From Marinomonas arctica (lineage in GTDB: Bacteria; Pseudomonadota; Gammaproteobacteria; Pseudomonadales; Marinomonadaceae), in contig NZ_QHJF01000032.1 of the NCBI RefSeq assembly GCF_003259225.1, forward strand, positions 1 through 64,000: a stretch of 64,000 bases of DNA, in the 5' to 3' direction. Under the pieces are notes generated by a model, which was not told where the DNA came from, did not search any database, and saw only the letters and a program-made list of their open reading frames with translations. Made by a program: the position numbers and the translations under genes. Every line of letters begins with the position of its first letter. Positions within the stretch are counted from its first letter, which is position 1. This document shows, one piece after another, positions 1 through 8,523 of the stretch.

Positions 1-15
1 GCTTTATATTAAGAG

Positions 16-49
16 AAACCCCATCCTACTCAGTAGGGTGGGGTTTTTT
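16..49 (+). terminator. Intrinsic terminator at window edge
   Basis: A CCCCATCCTAC arm (19-29) pairs with GTAGGGTGGGG (33-43), with one G-T wobble and a 3-nt loop, and is followed by a run of T. It presumably ends a + strand gene that lies before the window. Confidence 0.8.
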
Positions 50-120
50 CGTTTCAGGGACGTAACATGATCCTTCCCACATGCGTGTGGGGCTCTTTAT
101 CACAGACAAGCATGTGATAA

Positions 121-158
121 TCCCGCAAGGGGATAAGCATCCCGCAAGGGGATAAGCA
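121..158. repeat. 19-bp perfect tandem duplication
   Basis: The unit TCCCGCAAGGGGATAAGCA occurs twice head to tail (121-139 and 140-158) without mismatch. Each unit holds a short inverted repeat (TCCC GCAAG GGGA), so each copy could form a small hairpin. It lies between two terminator-like hairpins and in no convincing gene. Confidence 0.85.
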
Positions 159-187
159 TAGGTCGTCATCAAGCTTTACATTTAAGA

Positions 188-222
188 AGCCCTGATAGCT
201 AACGCTGTCGGGGCTTTTTTTC
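188..222 (+). terminator. Intrinsic terminator-like hairpin
   Basis: AGCCCTGATAGC (188-199) pairs with GCTGTCGGGGCT (204-215) with G-T wobbles, followed by seven T. No gene is recognisable between this and the terminator at 16-49, so a small untranslated transcript or a second stop for an upstream unit are both possible. Confidence 0.65.
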
Positions 223-459
223 GTCTGTAGAAAATGCCATCTTGTCATTGCATTTGCTTGCGCCTGTTTCGCACGCTCAACGCGTCAGCGCGACTCCAAC
301 ACCAAGGTGAAAATAAAGCCTCGCTGCTTTTTGTCGGCTTACTATTTTTCAGGGTAAATCACGGCCTATATTAATGAAGGTGAAGGCTTCAATAAGCGCC
401 CGTTTTTCGTTAAATTCATTTTGTTACGATCAAAAAAATGAAATGAACAAAAGAGGCCT
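223..459. other. Intergenic DNA without recognisable gene
   Basis: No ORF with a plausible start, RBS or known motif was found on either strand. This is the flank between the terminator hairpin and the transposase remnant. Confidence 0.5.
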
Positions 460-750
460 ATGGATACTTTGAAAACTAAATTTAGCTCAAACGCAAGTTG
501 TGGTTGATCAGCTAACTGTCGTGGTCTAATAAAACCGCCCAACCTGATGACTTAAAGAAGTCCATGGAGATAGTGTTCAAGAGTTTGATGAGGTCTGAGC
601 GATCCGCCTATCTTGAAGCTGCTCAATCCGGTAATAAAGCCAATGGCTATCGTCCTATCATTTGTATGGATTCGGTATCGGATTCATTGGGACTGCAAAT
701 ACCAATTGACTGTCTGAGTCTCTTTGAAACGAGGTTACTCGATACTAATT
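460..750 (+). pseudogene. Remnant of IS256/Mutator-type transposase N-terminus
   Basis: Conceptual translation in three successive frames gives pieces of a Mutator-type transposase start: MDTLKTKFSSNASCG from 460, then a frame carrying VVVDQLTVVV followed by stops, then from about 531 a frame with KTAQPDDLKKSMEIVFKSLM, SAYLEAAQSGNKANGYRP and LGLQIPIDCLSLFETRLL. The core order (AYLEAAQSGNKANGYRP, then LxLQIPRDRLSLF) is typical of that family, but conserved Arg residues have become Ile and Cys, at least two frameshifts are present, and similarity fades near 750, so the catalytic DDE region is missing. It is a dead fragment. The 78-aa open frame starting at 564 is part of it, not an independent gene. 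Confidence 0.6.
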
Positions 751-797
751 ATTGCATAATGAATGTCTTGTTAACGCTTATTTGTATAAAAATCGCA

Positions 798-824
798 TAA
801 AAAACGGCCCATTTAGGACCGTTG
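798..824 (-). terminator. Terminator of uraA
   Basis: Read on the minus strand, ACGGTCC pairs with GGGCCGT across a short loop (804-822, one G-T wobble) and is followed by a T run. It lies 24 bases past the uraA stop codon. Confidence 0.8.
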
Positions 825-847
825 AATTTGAACTGTTTCTTATAGTG

Positions 848-2083
848 CTAGTTTTCTATTTGTGCTTTATCGACGATGTGGTTATCACCAATGTCTTTTG
901 GCAGTATTAAGTTCAGCACAATGGCGACGATACCACATAGGCTGATGCCTTGTAGGCTGAATTCGCCAATGCCAAAGGCCATGCCGCCGATACCAAATAC
1001 CAGCGTTACACCAACAATAATTAAGTTGCGTGATTTATGAAGGTCGACTTGATTTTTGATTAGGGTGTTTAGACCCACTGCAGCGATAGAACCAAACAAT
1101 AGAATCATAATGCCACCCATGACAGGTAATGGTATCGTTTGCAGGGCTGCGCCTAGTTTCCCTACCCAAGCCAGTACAATAGCGGCAATGGCGGCCCATG
1201 TCATGATGACAGGGTTGAATGCCTTGGTGAGCATCACTGCGCCAGTGACTTCACTGTAAGTCGTATTTGGTGGTGCGCCTACCATAGCGGCTGCCATGGT
1301 AGCGATACCATCACCGGTAATGGTGCGATGTAGTCCCGGCTTTTTAAGATAGTCTTTTCCCGTTACGTTCGAGATGGAGAGAATATCACCTACGTGTTCA
1401 ACCGCTGGTGCAATTGCAACAGGTAGCATGAATAATATAGCGTTAATGTTGAACTCGGGTGCGGTAAAGTTTGGCATAGCAAACCATGCTGCATTATGAA
1501 TGGGTTGGAAGTCGACAATGCCGAAGAATAAACTTAATGCGTAGCCGACGATAATACCACCGAAAACAGGCAGTAGCCTAAATAGCCCTTTTGCAAAAAC
1601 ACTTATTAGTATGGTGGTCAACAAAGAAGCAAGGGCTATCCAAATAGCAATGTCAGCGTCAATAGCTTGTACGTCACCTGCTTTTCCAAGGGCCATATTG
1701 ACCGCAACAGGCGCTAAACCAAGACCTATTACCATAATGATTGGGCCGATAACAACGGGTGGTAGTAGGGTGTGAATGAAGCCTGCACCTTTCAGTCGAA
1801 TCAAGCCACCGAGTACAACATAGACAAATCCTGCTGCGATTAATCCTCCCATTGTAGCTGGGATTCCCCATGTTTGAACGCCGTACATGATGGGGGCAAT
1901 AAAAGCAAAAGAAGAGGCTAGAAAAATGGGGACAGTGCGTCGTGTGGTTAATTGAAATAACAGTGTTCCAACGCCTGCACCAAAAAGAGCGACGCTAGGG
2001 TCCAGGCCCGTTAATAGCGGGACAAGCACAAGAGCGCCAAATGCAACAAACAGCATTTGAATGCCTAAGACGGCATTTTTCAT
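848..2083 (-). CDS. uraA: Uracil permease (NCS2 family)
   Basis: This inner-membrane nucleobase:proton symporter brings uracil in for salvage. The 411-aa protein (E. coli UraA has 429) starts with a segment close to UraA: GIQMLFVAFGALVLVPLLTG, then SSFAFIAPI. It is very hydrophobic along its length, as expected for the 14-segment UraA fold, and contains the conserved PAVEHVGDI stretch (helix 8; the Glu binds uracil) and GAPPNTTYSE (helix 10). The ATG at 2083 follows an AAGGA ribosome site. The upstream neighbour on the same strand is an unrelated c-di-GMP gene 82 bases away. No upp gene is next to it. A xanthine permease of the same family is a less likely alternative. Confidence 0.92.
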   Translation of the reverse strand: MKNAVLGIQMLFVAFGALVLVPLLTGLDPSVALFGAGVGTLLFQLTTRRTVPIFLASSFAFIAPIMYGVQTWGIPATMGGLIAAGFVYVVLGGLIRLKGAGFIHTLLPPVVIGPIIMVIGLGLAPVAVNMALGKAGDVQAIDADIAIWIALASLLTTILISVFAKGLFRLLPVFGGIIVGYALSLFFGIVDFQPIHNAAWFAMPNFTAPEFNINAILFMLPVAIAPAVEHVGDILSISNVTGKDYLKKPGLHRTITGDGIATMAAAMVGAPPNTTYSEVTGAVMLTKAFNPVIMTWAAIAAIVLAWVGKLGAALQTIPLPVMGGIMILLFGSIAAVGLNTLIKNQVDLHKSRNLIIVGVTLVFGIGGMAFGIGEFSLQGISLCGIVAIVLNLILPKDIGDNHIVDKAQIEN

Positions 2084-2165
2084 AATTTTAATCCTTGGAA
2101 TGGTTTAAGTACGGGAATTTTATAGACAAGTCGATGCGAGCGCCATGGCGATTTAATCCCATCTG

Positions 2166-4349
2166 TCAATTCTTGGATTTGATATTTGCTTCAAGAAAGT
2201 GGCGGGTAAATTCGTCGGCAGGAATGGGACGACTAATGTGGTAGCCTTGAATGTCATCACAGCCAAGCTGTTTGAGTAAATCGAGCTGTTCTTTAGTTTC
2301 GACGCCTTCTGCAATGGTGGTCATCTCTAACTGTTGAGCCAAAAGAATAATAATGCCAACAATAACATAGTCATTTTTATTGGTTGTCATATTGCGTATA
2401 AAAGATTGATCTATTTTGAGTTTATAAACAGGGAAGCGTTGTAGGTAGCTTAAGGATGAGTAACCTGTACCAAAATCATCAATGGCAGTTTTTATACCGT
2501 ATTGCTGGAAAGATTCTAGTATTGTAATAGTGTGCTTGGGGTTTTTGGTGGCAATACGTTCTGTTAGTTCCAGTTCTAGATATTTTGCAGATACGTCGTA
2601 TTCATTGAGAATAGCGCTCACAATCAAAGGAAGGTCATTTGCTTGGAATTGGGCATAAGATAGGTTGACTGCTATTCTAACAGGCTCGATTCCGTCATCG
2701 AGCCATTGCTTAATCTGACGGGCTGTTTCTCGTAACACCCATTCACCAATGGCCAAAATTTGTCCACTTTCTTCTGCAAGCGGAATAAATTCAGCAGGGC
2801 TTACATCACCAAGTGTCTTGCTATGCCATCTAATGAGAGCCTCTGCGCCTATTATTTTGCCTGTTGATAGGGAGACTTGTGGCTGGTAATACAAGGAAAA
2901 CTCAGCTTGATCTAAGGCGTCATGGAGAGCGTTGCCTAGAGTGAGGGCGCGTGTGGAAATAGCCTGCATTTCTTCGCTAAAAAAAGCGTACTGATTTCGG
3001 CCCGAGCGTTTTGCATAGTACATTGCTGTGTCTGCTCGTTTATACAAGGTATCGAAGTCTTTGCCGTTTTTTGGGTAAAGACTCACACCAATTGAAGGTG
3101 TGATGAAAAATTGATGTTGATCAATATGATAACGAGCAGCCAAGCTCTCTTTAATTCGAGTGATTCTTGTGATGAGTTGTGTTTCTTGTTCAGCGGGTAG
3201 CAGAATAATGAATTCATCTCCACCTTGCCGAGCAACATAGCCGTCAGAAGCGACTAAGATACGCATCCTGTCTGCCGCGGCAAGTAAAAGTTGATCACCG
3301 ATCGAATGACCAAGGGAATCGTTGATGTTTTTAAAGTGGTCTAAATCGATAAACAGTAAGGCCAGCTTGGTATCAGGCGTCATAATTTTATGGAAGGTCT
3401 TATGGAGTGCGACTCTATTGAAGAGTTTGGTTAGGGGGTCATGATGAGCCAGCCATTCTACTTGAGAGTGTGCTTTTTGAATATCGTCAATATCGATACG
3501 AACACCCAGCATACGTGATGGTTTGTCTTCTTGATCAAACTCAGTCACGATACAGCGTACGCTAATCCAGCGATAGTCTCCGTTATTGTGTCGAATTCGG
3601 GCTTCGTATTTGTAATAGTTCGGAGTGGCTTTGCTGTTTAAGATACTTTTAATGGTATTGAATACGCGCTCACGATCGTCTGGGTGAATTTTTTCCAATT
3701 CAGCTTGTCTATCTGCTGGACCTTTAATCGGTACATAGCCAAGCATGGTAAAATAAGAAGGCGTTGCAAACCAAACATCTGTTGCCACGTTCCACTCCCA
3801 AATGCCAACTTTGGTGAGTTTGAGTGCTTCATTTACTCGAATCTCTGCTTCAATAAGTTCACTTTCTCTTTCTTTGAAAGAGGTGGTTTTTTGCGCGTGG
3901 CCGATGGATGAAAAAAATTGTCCGGATGCATTGTAGGTTTGAGCGATTTTTATTTGAAAATAATCTATTCTTCCGCAGGGTAAGCAGACATATTCTTCCG
4001 TTGTGCCTGTTGTCTTTTTTGAGGTTATATTAGGAATGATGTGTTGGTTGTTCTGGGAGTAAATATCTTCGTCTTTATAGCCGATTATCTCGGTTTTTGA
4101 GAGATCAAGTAGGCGTTCAAATGACGCGTTACAATATAGATAGGCTTGGTTTTCATCTTTGATCCAAATCGGATCAGAAAGACTATCGAGAGACGATGTT
4201 AATTGGTTTGCATAATGCTCGTAGTGCGCAAGCTTTTGCAGAATAGTACCATTGTGCGTTTTCATCCTAAGGTAGGTTTTTACAAATGTAAATATAAAAC
4301 ATAAGGTTAAAAAGCAACCTAATATTGCTATCCAATGATATAGCGTCAT
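2166..4349 (-). CDS. PAS-PAS-GGDEF-EAL cyclic-di-GMP signalling protein
   Basis: This 727-aa membrane-anchored protein should make and/or degrade cyclic di-GMP. A hydrophobic N-terminal segment (about residues 5-25) is followed by a PAS domain (about 45-150), a second PAS/PAC domain (about 170-300), a GGDEF domain with an intact GGDEF motif near 375 and an EAL domain with EALIRW near 500. The EAL motifs needed for phosphodiesterase activity are all visible: EAL, DDFGTGYSSL, KIDQSFI and EGVET. No RxxD inhibitory site stands five residues before GGDEF. Both active sites look intact, so net activity cannot be told from sequence. The signal sensed by the PAS domains is unknown. The start at 4349 puts the transmembrane segment at the very N-terminus. 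Confidence 0.9.
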   Translation of the reverse strand: MTLYHWIAILGCFLTLCFIFTFVKTYLRMKTHNGTILQKLAHYEHYANQLTSSLDSLSDPIWIKDENQAYLYCNASFERLLDLSKTEIIGYKDEDIYSQNNQHIIPNITSKKTTGTTEEYVCLPCGRIDYFQIKIAQTYNASGQFFSSIGHAQKTTSFKERESELIEAEIRVNEALKLTKVGIWEWNVATDVWFATPSYFTMLGYVPIKGPADRQAELEKIHPDDRERVFNTIKSILNSKATPNYYKYEARIRHNNGDYRWISVRCIVTEFDQEDKPSRMLGVRIDIDDIQKAHSQVEWLAHHDPLTKLFNRVALHKTFHKIMTPDTKLALLFIDLDHFKNINDSLGHSIGDQLLLAAADRMRILVASDGYVARQGGDEFIILLPAEQETQLITRITRIKESLAARYHIDQHQFFITPSIGVSLYPKNGKDFDTLYKRADTAMYYAKRSGRNQYAFFSEEMQAISTRALTLGNALHDALDQAEFSLYYQPQVSLSTGKIIGAEALIRWHSKTLGDVSPAEFIPLAEESGQILAIGEWVLRETARQIKQWLDDGIEPVRIAVNLSYAQFQANDLPLIVSAILNEYDVSAKYLELELTERIATKNPKHTITILESFQQYGIKTAIDDFGTGYSSLSYLQRFPVYKLKIDQSFIRNMTTNKNDYVIVGIIILLAQQLEMTTIAEGVETKEQLDLLKQLGCDDIQGYHISRPIPADEFTRHFLEANIKSKN

Positions 4350-4689
4350 TTTTCACCTTAAGGATTTAATTGTATAGTAGAAGCCGTGTTCGAAGTGCCT
4401 ACTTGAATGATTTTGTGGTCAGTTTAATCTAAAGTAGGCTTATCGGTTGTATAGCATGTGATGCTACTCTGTAGTCTTATGTAACCTGAGTGGCTGTTTT
4501 GAATTAATAAGAGCGTGTTGTCATAAAACATAATATTGATTAGCACAGACAAAGATCCCAAACAAACTGTAAGGTTTTATGCTGAATTTTCCATATGAAT
4601 ATATTAAATATTTACTCTATCTGAACACTCGGTATGGTCGTAATTAGCTAATATAGATATTAATTTTTTAATTGATAGGGTCATGTTAT
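4350..4689. other. AT-rich intergenic region between divergent genes
   Basis: No gene is visible here. The stretch separates the c-di-GMP gene (minus) from opgG (plus) and must hold both promoters. Two inverted repeats are present: GCCTACTT (4397-4404) with AAGTAGGC (4432-4439), and TAGCAT-gtg-ATGCTA (4452-4466), the latter with operator-like geometry. No regulator can be named. Confidence 0.5.
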
Positions 4690-6405
4690 ATGCTTCCTCA
4701 TTGTTTCTCTGAGTCCACGAAGGATTCAAGTTCGGTTGTGCCACAGATAATGCATAATCCCCATAAAATAGATGCCTCTAATCGTTTACAAAGATTAGTG
4801 AGTCGGTCACTGGTTGCCGTTGGCGTGTTGTTTAGTCTCACAGCTTGCGCCGCTCAGTCACAAACGTCACTGTCTCAGGCCTCACAATCTGCCGCTCAGC
4901 CGGAAGAAGGGCAGGCATTCAGCTATGCTTGGTTAAAAGGATATGCCCGCCAATTGGCGACAAAACCCTATCAAAGTCACCAAGGTGAATTGCCAGATAG
5001 CTTAAAGCGCCTTGACTGGGATGATTACCAAGAGATTCGTTTTAACAAGGAAGCGGCACTTTGGCGTGATCAAAAGTCAGAATTTCGTACAGAGCTTTTT
5101 CATCTTGGTTTAGGTTTTGATACGCCCATTCATATGAATGAGTTGGAAAATGGTAAATCAACGCCGATTCCTTACATGCCTTCTGAATTTACCTACGGTA
5201 AGTCTAAAGTGGATGGTAATAAGCTTCCTAAGGATCTTGGCTTTGCCGGTTTTAGAATGCAATTTGCCACAGACTGGCAGCGTGATGTTGTCGCCTTTTT
5301 AGGGGCGAGTTACTTCCGTGCGGTAGGTAGCGAAATGCAATATGGCCTTTCTGCTCGTGGTCTAGCGATTGATACGGCGATGCCGCACCCTGAAGAGTTT
5401 CCAATTTTTACGGACTTTTGGTTAGAGAAGCCAACGCCAGGCTCGGATCTAGTGACGGTGTACGCATTAATGGACTCTCCAAGTGTGACAGGTGCCTATC
5501 GTTTTGATATGTCACCAGGTGAACCGTTTAAAATGCGAGTAGATTCGGCCGTTTACCCACGTAAATCGGTTGAGCGTTTGGGTGTTGCGCCAATGACCAG
5601 TATGTTTATGGTCGGCGAAAATGATCGTAGAACCAATTACGATTGGCGTGCAGAAATTCATGACTCCGATGGCCTTGCTATGCAAACAGGAAGTGGGGAA
5701 TGGATCTGGCGCCCGTTAGCGAATCCTGCCAATTTGCAGTTTAATGCTTACAGTGATGAAAATCCTAAAGGGTTTGGGTTATTGCAACGTGATCGTAACT
5801 TTGACCATTACCAAGATGACGGTGTTTTCTATGAGAAGCGCCCAAGTTTGTGGATTGAACCGATTGGTAATTGGGGGAAAGGATCTGTGCAATTGGTAGA
5901 GATTCCAACGCTCGATGAAACGTTCGACAATATTGTCGCTTTCTGGAATCCAGCGGCACCAGTTGAAGCCGGACAAGAGTTGCTTTACAGCTATAATATG
6001 TATTGGGGCAGTCATCCTCCTGTACAATCTAACCGCGCTCGTGTTGTCGATACCTTTACAGGTATTGGCGGTGTGATTGGTAAGAAGCGTCAGTATTACA
6101 GCAAGCGCTTTGTGGTCGACTTTGCTGGCGGCTCTTTAGCAATGCTAGGCAATGACACGAAAGTAAAAGCCGTTATTACCTCTTCTGAAGGACGAGTAGA
6201 GATTGAATCTGCTCGACCGCTGCATTCTATTGATGGTTATCGAGCGATGTTTGATTTGGTGCCACCAAAAGGTGAGCCTAAGCCGATTAACTTGCGGGTT
6301 TATTTAGAAGCCAATGGTCAGCCGTTGACTGAGACTTGGCAGTACCAATGGACTCCGCCAGCAGAGAATGACAGAGAGCTTCATAATGCAGGCCATTTGA
6401 AGTAG
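4690..6405 (+). CDS. opgG: Periplasmic glucan biosynthesis protein, OpgG/OpgD (MdoG) family
   Basis: Family members shape osmoregulated periplasmic glucans. Domain features include WLKGYARQLATKPY, FHLGLGFDTPIHMNE, PSEFTYG, FAGFRMQF, FLGASYFRAVG and YGLSARGLAIDT, all typical of MdoG. The N-terminus has a basic region, a hydrophobic stretch and LFSLTAC, which fits a lipobox, so the mature protein may be a lipoprotein rather than a soluble Tat- or Sec-exported one. An upstream TTG at 4672 is also in frame; the ATG at 4690 is preferred because AGGG lies 9 bases before it, and an ATG at 4750 is a third choice. No opgH glucosyltransferase lies beside it, unlike the usual opgGH operon, so OpgD-like function is possible. 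Confidence 0.85.
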   Translation: MLPHCFSESTKDSSSVVPQIMHNPHKIDASNRLQRLVSRSLVAVGVLFSLTACAAQSQTSLSQASQSAAQPEEGQAFSYAWLKGYARQLATKPYQSHQGELPDSLKRLDWDDYQEIRFNKEAALWRDQKSEFRTELFHLGLGFDTPIHMNELENGKSTPIPYMPSEFTYGKSKVDGNKLPKDLGFAGFRMQFATDWQRDVVAFLGASYFRAVGSEMQYGLSARGLAIDTAMPHPEEFPIFTDFWLEKPTPGSDLVTVYALMDSPSVTGAYRFDMSPGEPFKMRVDSAVYPRKSVERLGVAPMTSMFMVGENDRRTNYDWRAEIHDSDGLAMQTGSGEWIWRPLANPANLQFNAYSDENPKGFGLLQRDRNFDHYQDDGVFYEKRPSLWIEPIGNWGKGSVQLVEIPTLDETFDNIVAFWNPAAPVEAGQELLYSYNMYWGSHPPVQSNRARVVDTFTGIGGVIGKKRQYYSKRFVVDFAGGSLAMLGNDTKVKAVITSSEGRVEIESARPLHSIDGYRAMFDLVPPKGEPKPINLRVYLEANGQPLTETWQYQWTPPAENDRELHNAGHLK

Positions 6406-6442
6406 TTTTCTATCAAATACTCATTGCTAATGAAGTGATAAA

Positions 6443-6478
6443 TAAAAACGCCCGATGTCATACGTCGGGCGTTTTTTA
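6443..6478. terminator. Bidirectional terminator between opgG and the GH1 gene
   Basis: ACGCCCGA (6448-6455) pairs with TCGGGCGT (6465-6472), with A runs before and T runs after, so it can stop transcription from both converging genes. Confidence 0.85.
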
Positions 6479-6501
6479 TTCAATAATATGTGCCTTAATT
6501 G

Positions 6502-7845
6502 CTAACCTTTGCGGCTATTTAGAAAATCACGGTATGCATAACCACTCTGTTTTATGGTTCTTTCCTGAGTTTGATAATCAACGTAGATGAGGCCAAAACG
6601 CTTGCTGTAGCCCTCAGCCCATTCAAAGTTATCCATCAAGCTCCAAGCAAAATAACCTCGAATATCAACACCATTTTCAATGGCTTTATTCACCGCGTTT
6701 AAATGGCCATCTAAATAGCGTACGCGTTGCTCGTCGTTGACTTCGCCATCCACTATGTGATCCGCGCAAGCGGCGCCATTCTCGGTAATGTACATAGGCG
6801 GTAAGTGATATTGTTTGTGTAGATTCACTAATAGTTCGGTAAAAGCGTGTGGTGCGATTTCCCAGCCGATATCAGTGTACTCAACCGCTTGGCTATTTTT
6901 TACATTTTTGAACAGGTTATCCGCGTCGTAAGCGTTATGATTACAGGTGTAGAAGTTCATGCCCAAGAAATCAATCGGTTGAGCAATGATGTCCATGTCA
7001 CCTGGCAAAACCGTTGGTAGGTACTGCGGTGCGACGGTCTTGAGTAATTTTGGGTACTGGCCTGTCATCAGAGGCTCAATGAAGAATTGGTTGTCCAAAG
7101 TGTCACGCATTAAGCAAGCGAATTGATCTTCGGCCTTTTCGCTGGCGGCATAGGAGCGATTCATATTGAGCACAATGCCCACTTGTGAGTTTGGGGCGTT
7201 TTTACGGATGACGGGTAAAGCCAAACCATGGGCCAGTAAAATATGGTGAGCGGCTTGTCTGCCGTATTCTGGCTTGCTTAAACCGGGGGCGTGTATGCCC
7301 AGTTCATAACCTAAAATGGCAGCGCAGAAAGGTTCATTGAATGTCGCCCAACTGTCGACCCATTCAGCGAGTTCTTGGGTCACTAAATCGGCGTATTTTT
7401 TGAATTGATAGGCGGTTTCTCTATTTAACCAGCCACCTTTGTCTTCTAAGTGTTGTGGCAGGTCCCAATGGTAGAGAGTGACAAAGACGGTTAGTCCTTC
7501 TTCTTTAAGTTTTTTGAGTAAATGGCGATAAAAGTCGAGCCCAGCTTGATTCGCTTTGCCGTTTTCGTCCATGACGCGAGGCCATGCAATCGAGAGCCGA
7601 TAAGCATCAACACCGAGTCGTTTGATCAACTGGATATCTTGCTCCCACAATTGGTAGTGATTGCAGGCTATGTCGCCATTATCCATGTCTTTTACTTTGC
7701 CGGGCGTAGCGCAAAATGTGTCCCAAATAGAGGGCAGACGATTATCAGATTGGGTCGCGCCTTCGATTTGAAACGCCGCTGTCGCTACGCCAAAAATAAA
7801 ATCTTGGCTTAGCATTTTCGAGTTTGTAGGTAAGGTGATAGACAT
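6502..7845 (-). CDS. Beta-glucosidase, glycoside hydrolase family 1
   Basis: The 447-aa enzyme hydrolyses beta-glucosides, probably in the cytoplasm since no signal peptide is seen. The GH1 signature FIFGVATAAFQIEGA is at the N-terminus. The acid/base glutamate is in TFNEP (about residue 168) and the nucleophile in YITENG (about 353); W-E-x-A-E-G-Y near the C-terminus (DNFEWAEGYSKRFGL) matches the aglycone/glucose-binding segment. Length is normal for bacterial BglA/BglB. No PTS EII gene or sugar ABC transporter lies next to it, and no 6-phospho-specific feature was seen, so the exact substrate is open. Confidence 0.93.
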   Translation of the reverse strand: MSITLPTNSKMLSQDFIFGVATAAFQIEGATQSDNRLPSIWDTFCATPGKVKDMDNGDIACNHYQLWEQDIQLIKRLGVDAYRLSIAWPRVMDENGKANQAGLDFYRHLLKKLKEEGLTVFVTLYHWDLPQHLEDKGGWLNRETAYQFKKYADLVTQELAEWVDSWATFNEPFCAAILGYELGIHAPGLSKPEYGRQAAHHILLAHGLALPVIRKNAPNSQVGIVLNMNRSYAASEKAEDQFACLMRDTLDNQFFIEPLMTGQYPKLLKTVAPQYLPTVLPGDMDIIAQPIDFLGMNFYTCNHNAYDADNLFKNVKNSQAVEYTDIGWEIAPHAFTELLVNLHKQYHLPPMYITENGAACADHIVDGEVNDEQRVRYLDGHLNAVNKAIENGVDIRGYFAWSLMDNFEWAEGYSKRFGLIYVDYQTQERTIKQSGYAYRDFLNSRKG

Positions 7846-7984
7846 GATTTCCTCGGTATTCTTATTGGTTTCTTATGGCAAGGTCAGTAATGTTCTCAAA
7901 GGTACTGGAGGATAGGAAAAAGGGTCAACAATGATCGAAGTATTTTAGTAATTTAAGGTATTTTAAGTGCTTTTTAAGTCTGTT

Positions 7985-8422
7985 TTAGCGGAGAATATAG
8001 CGCATAGGTGTAATGCTTCTGCCTTGAGCTGTGTAGGCTTGAAAACGTTTTTGGAGTTCTGCTGGTAACATTTCGACGCTGATAGTCGTAAAATGATTTG
8101 CATGATAAAAAGGCACCAAATGGGTGAAGGCGAAGCAATAAGTCGGTCTGTCACTTAACGCAGAATGAATGTTGTTGATTAGGTGACTGCCGAGGCCGAT
8201 GTTTCGATGGCTTGGTTCGGTCACCATGGCGGTGAGCAGTTGATATTCTGCAATCCGTTTGAGCCGAAGGGCACAAAGAATGGCGTTTTTATGGTTGCGT
8301 ATGACCCAAATTGGGTCTGCTTTATTAGGTTTTCCACTTGGGTAATGGGACTGGTAAAATTTTTTCACCAGTGGAAACCAAAGAGAAAGTACTTGTTCAG
8401 CATCAGGGTAAGGTCTTTTCAT
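7985..8422 (-). CDS. GNAT-family N-acetyltransferase
   Basis: A 145-aa single-domain protein with the GNAT acetyl-CoA motif A: VTEPSHRNIGLGSHLI (about residues 66-81), followed by the typical AFTHLVPFYHANHF segment. The acceptor substrate cannot be inferred. It is transcribed alone, divergently from the hydrolase gene at 8524. Confidence 0.75.
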   Translation of the reverse strand: MKRPYPDAEQVLSLWFPLVKKFYQSHYPSGKPNKADPIWVIRNHKNAILCALRLKRIAEYQLLTAMVTEPSHRNIGLGSHLINNIHSALSDRPTYCFAFTHLVPFYHANHFTTISVEMLPAELQKRFQAYTAQGRSITPMRYILR

Positions 8423-8523
8423 ATGGAATAGATGTGATGATCAAATATTGAATGTTAGCATAGTTTGCTGTGTGCAAAAAAAACATGGGTTAGATTGAAT
8501 TACTTAATAATGAGAGGATTGGT

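Noticed and set aside
54-248. 64-residue open frame on the minus strand
   Set aside because: It runs through a terminator hairpin and the tandem repeat, has no RBS and no recognisable motif.
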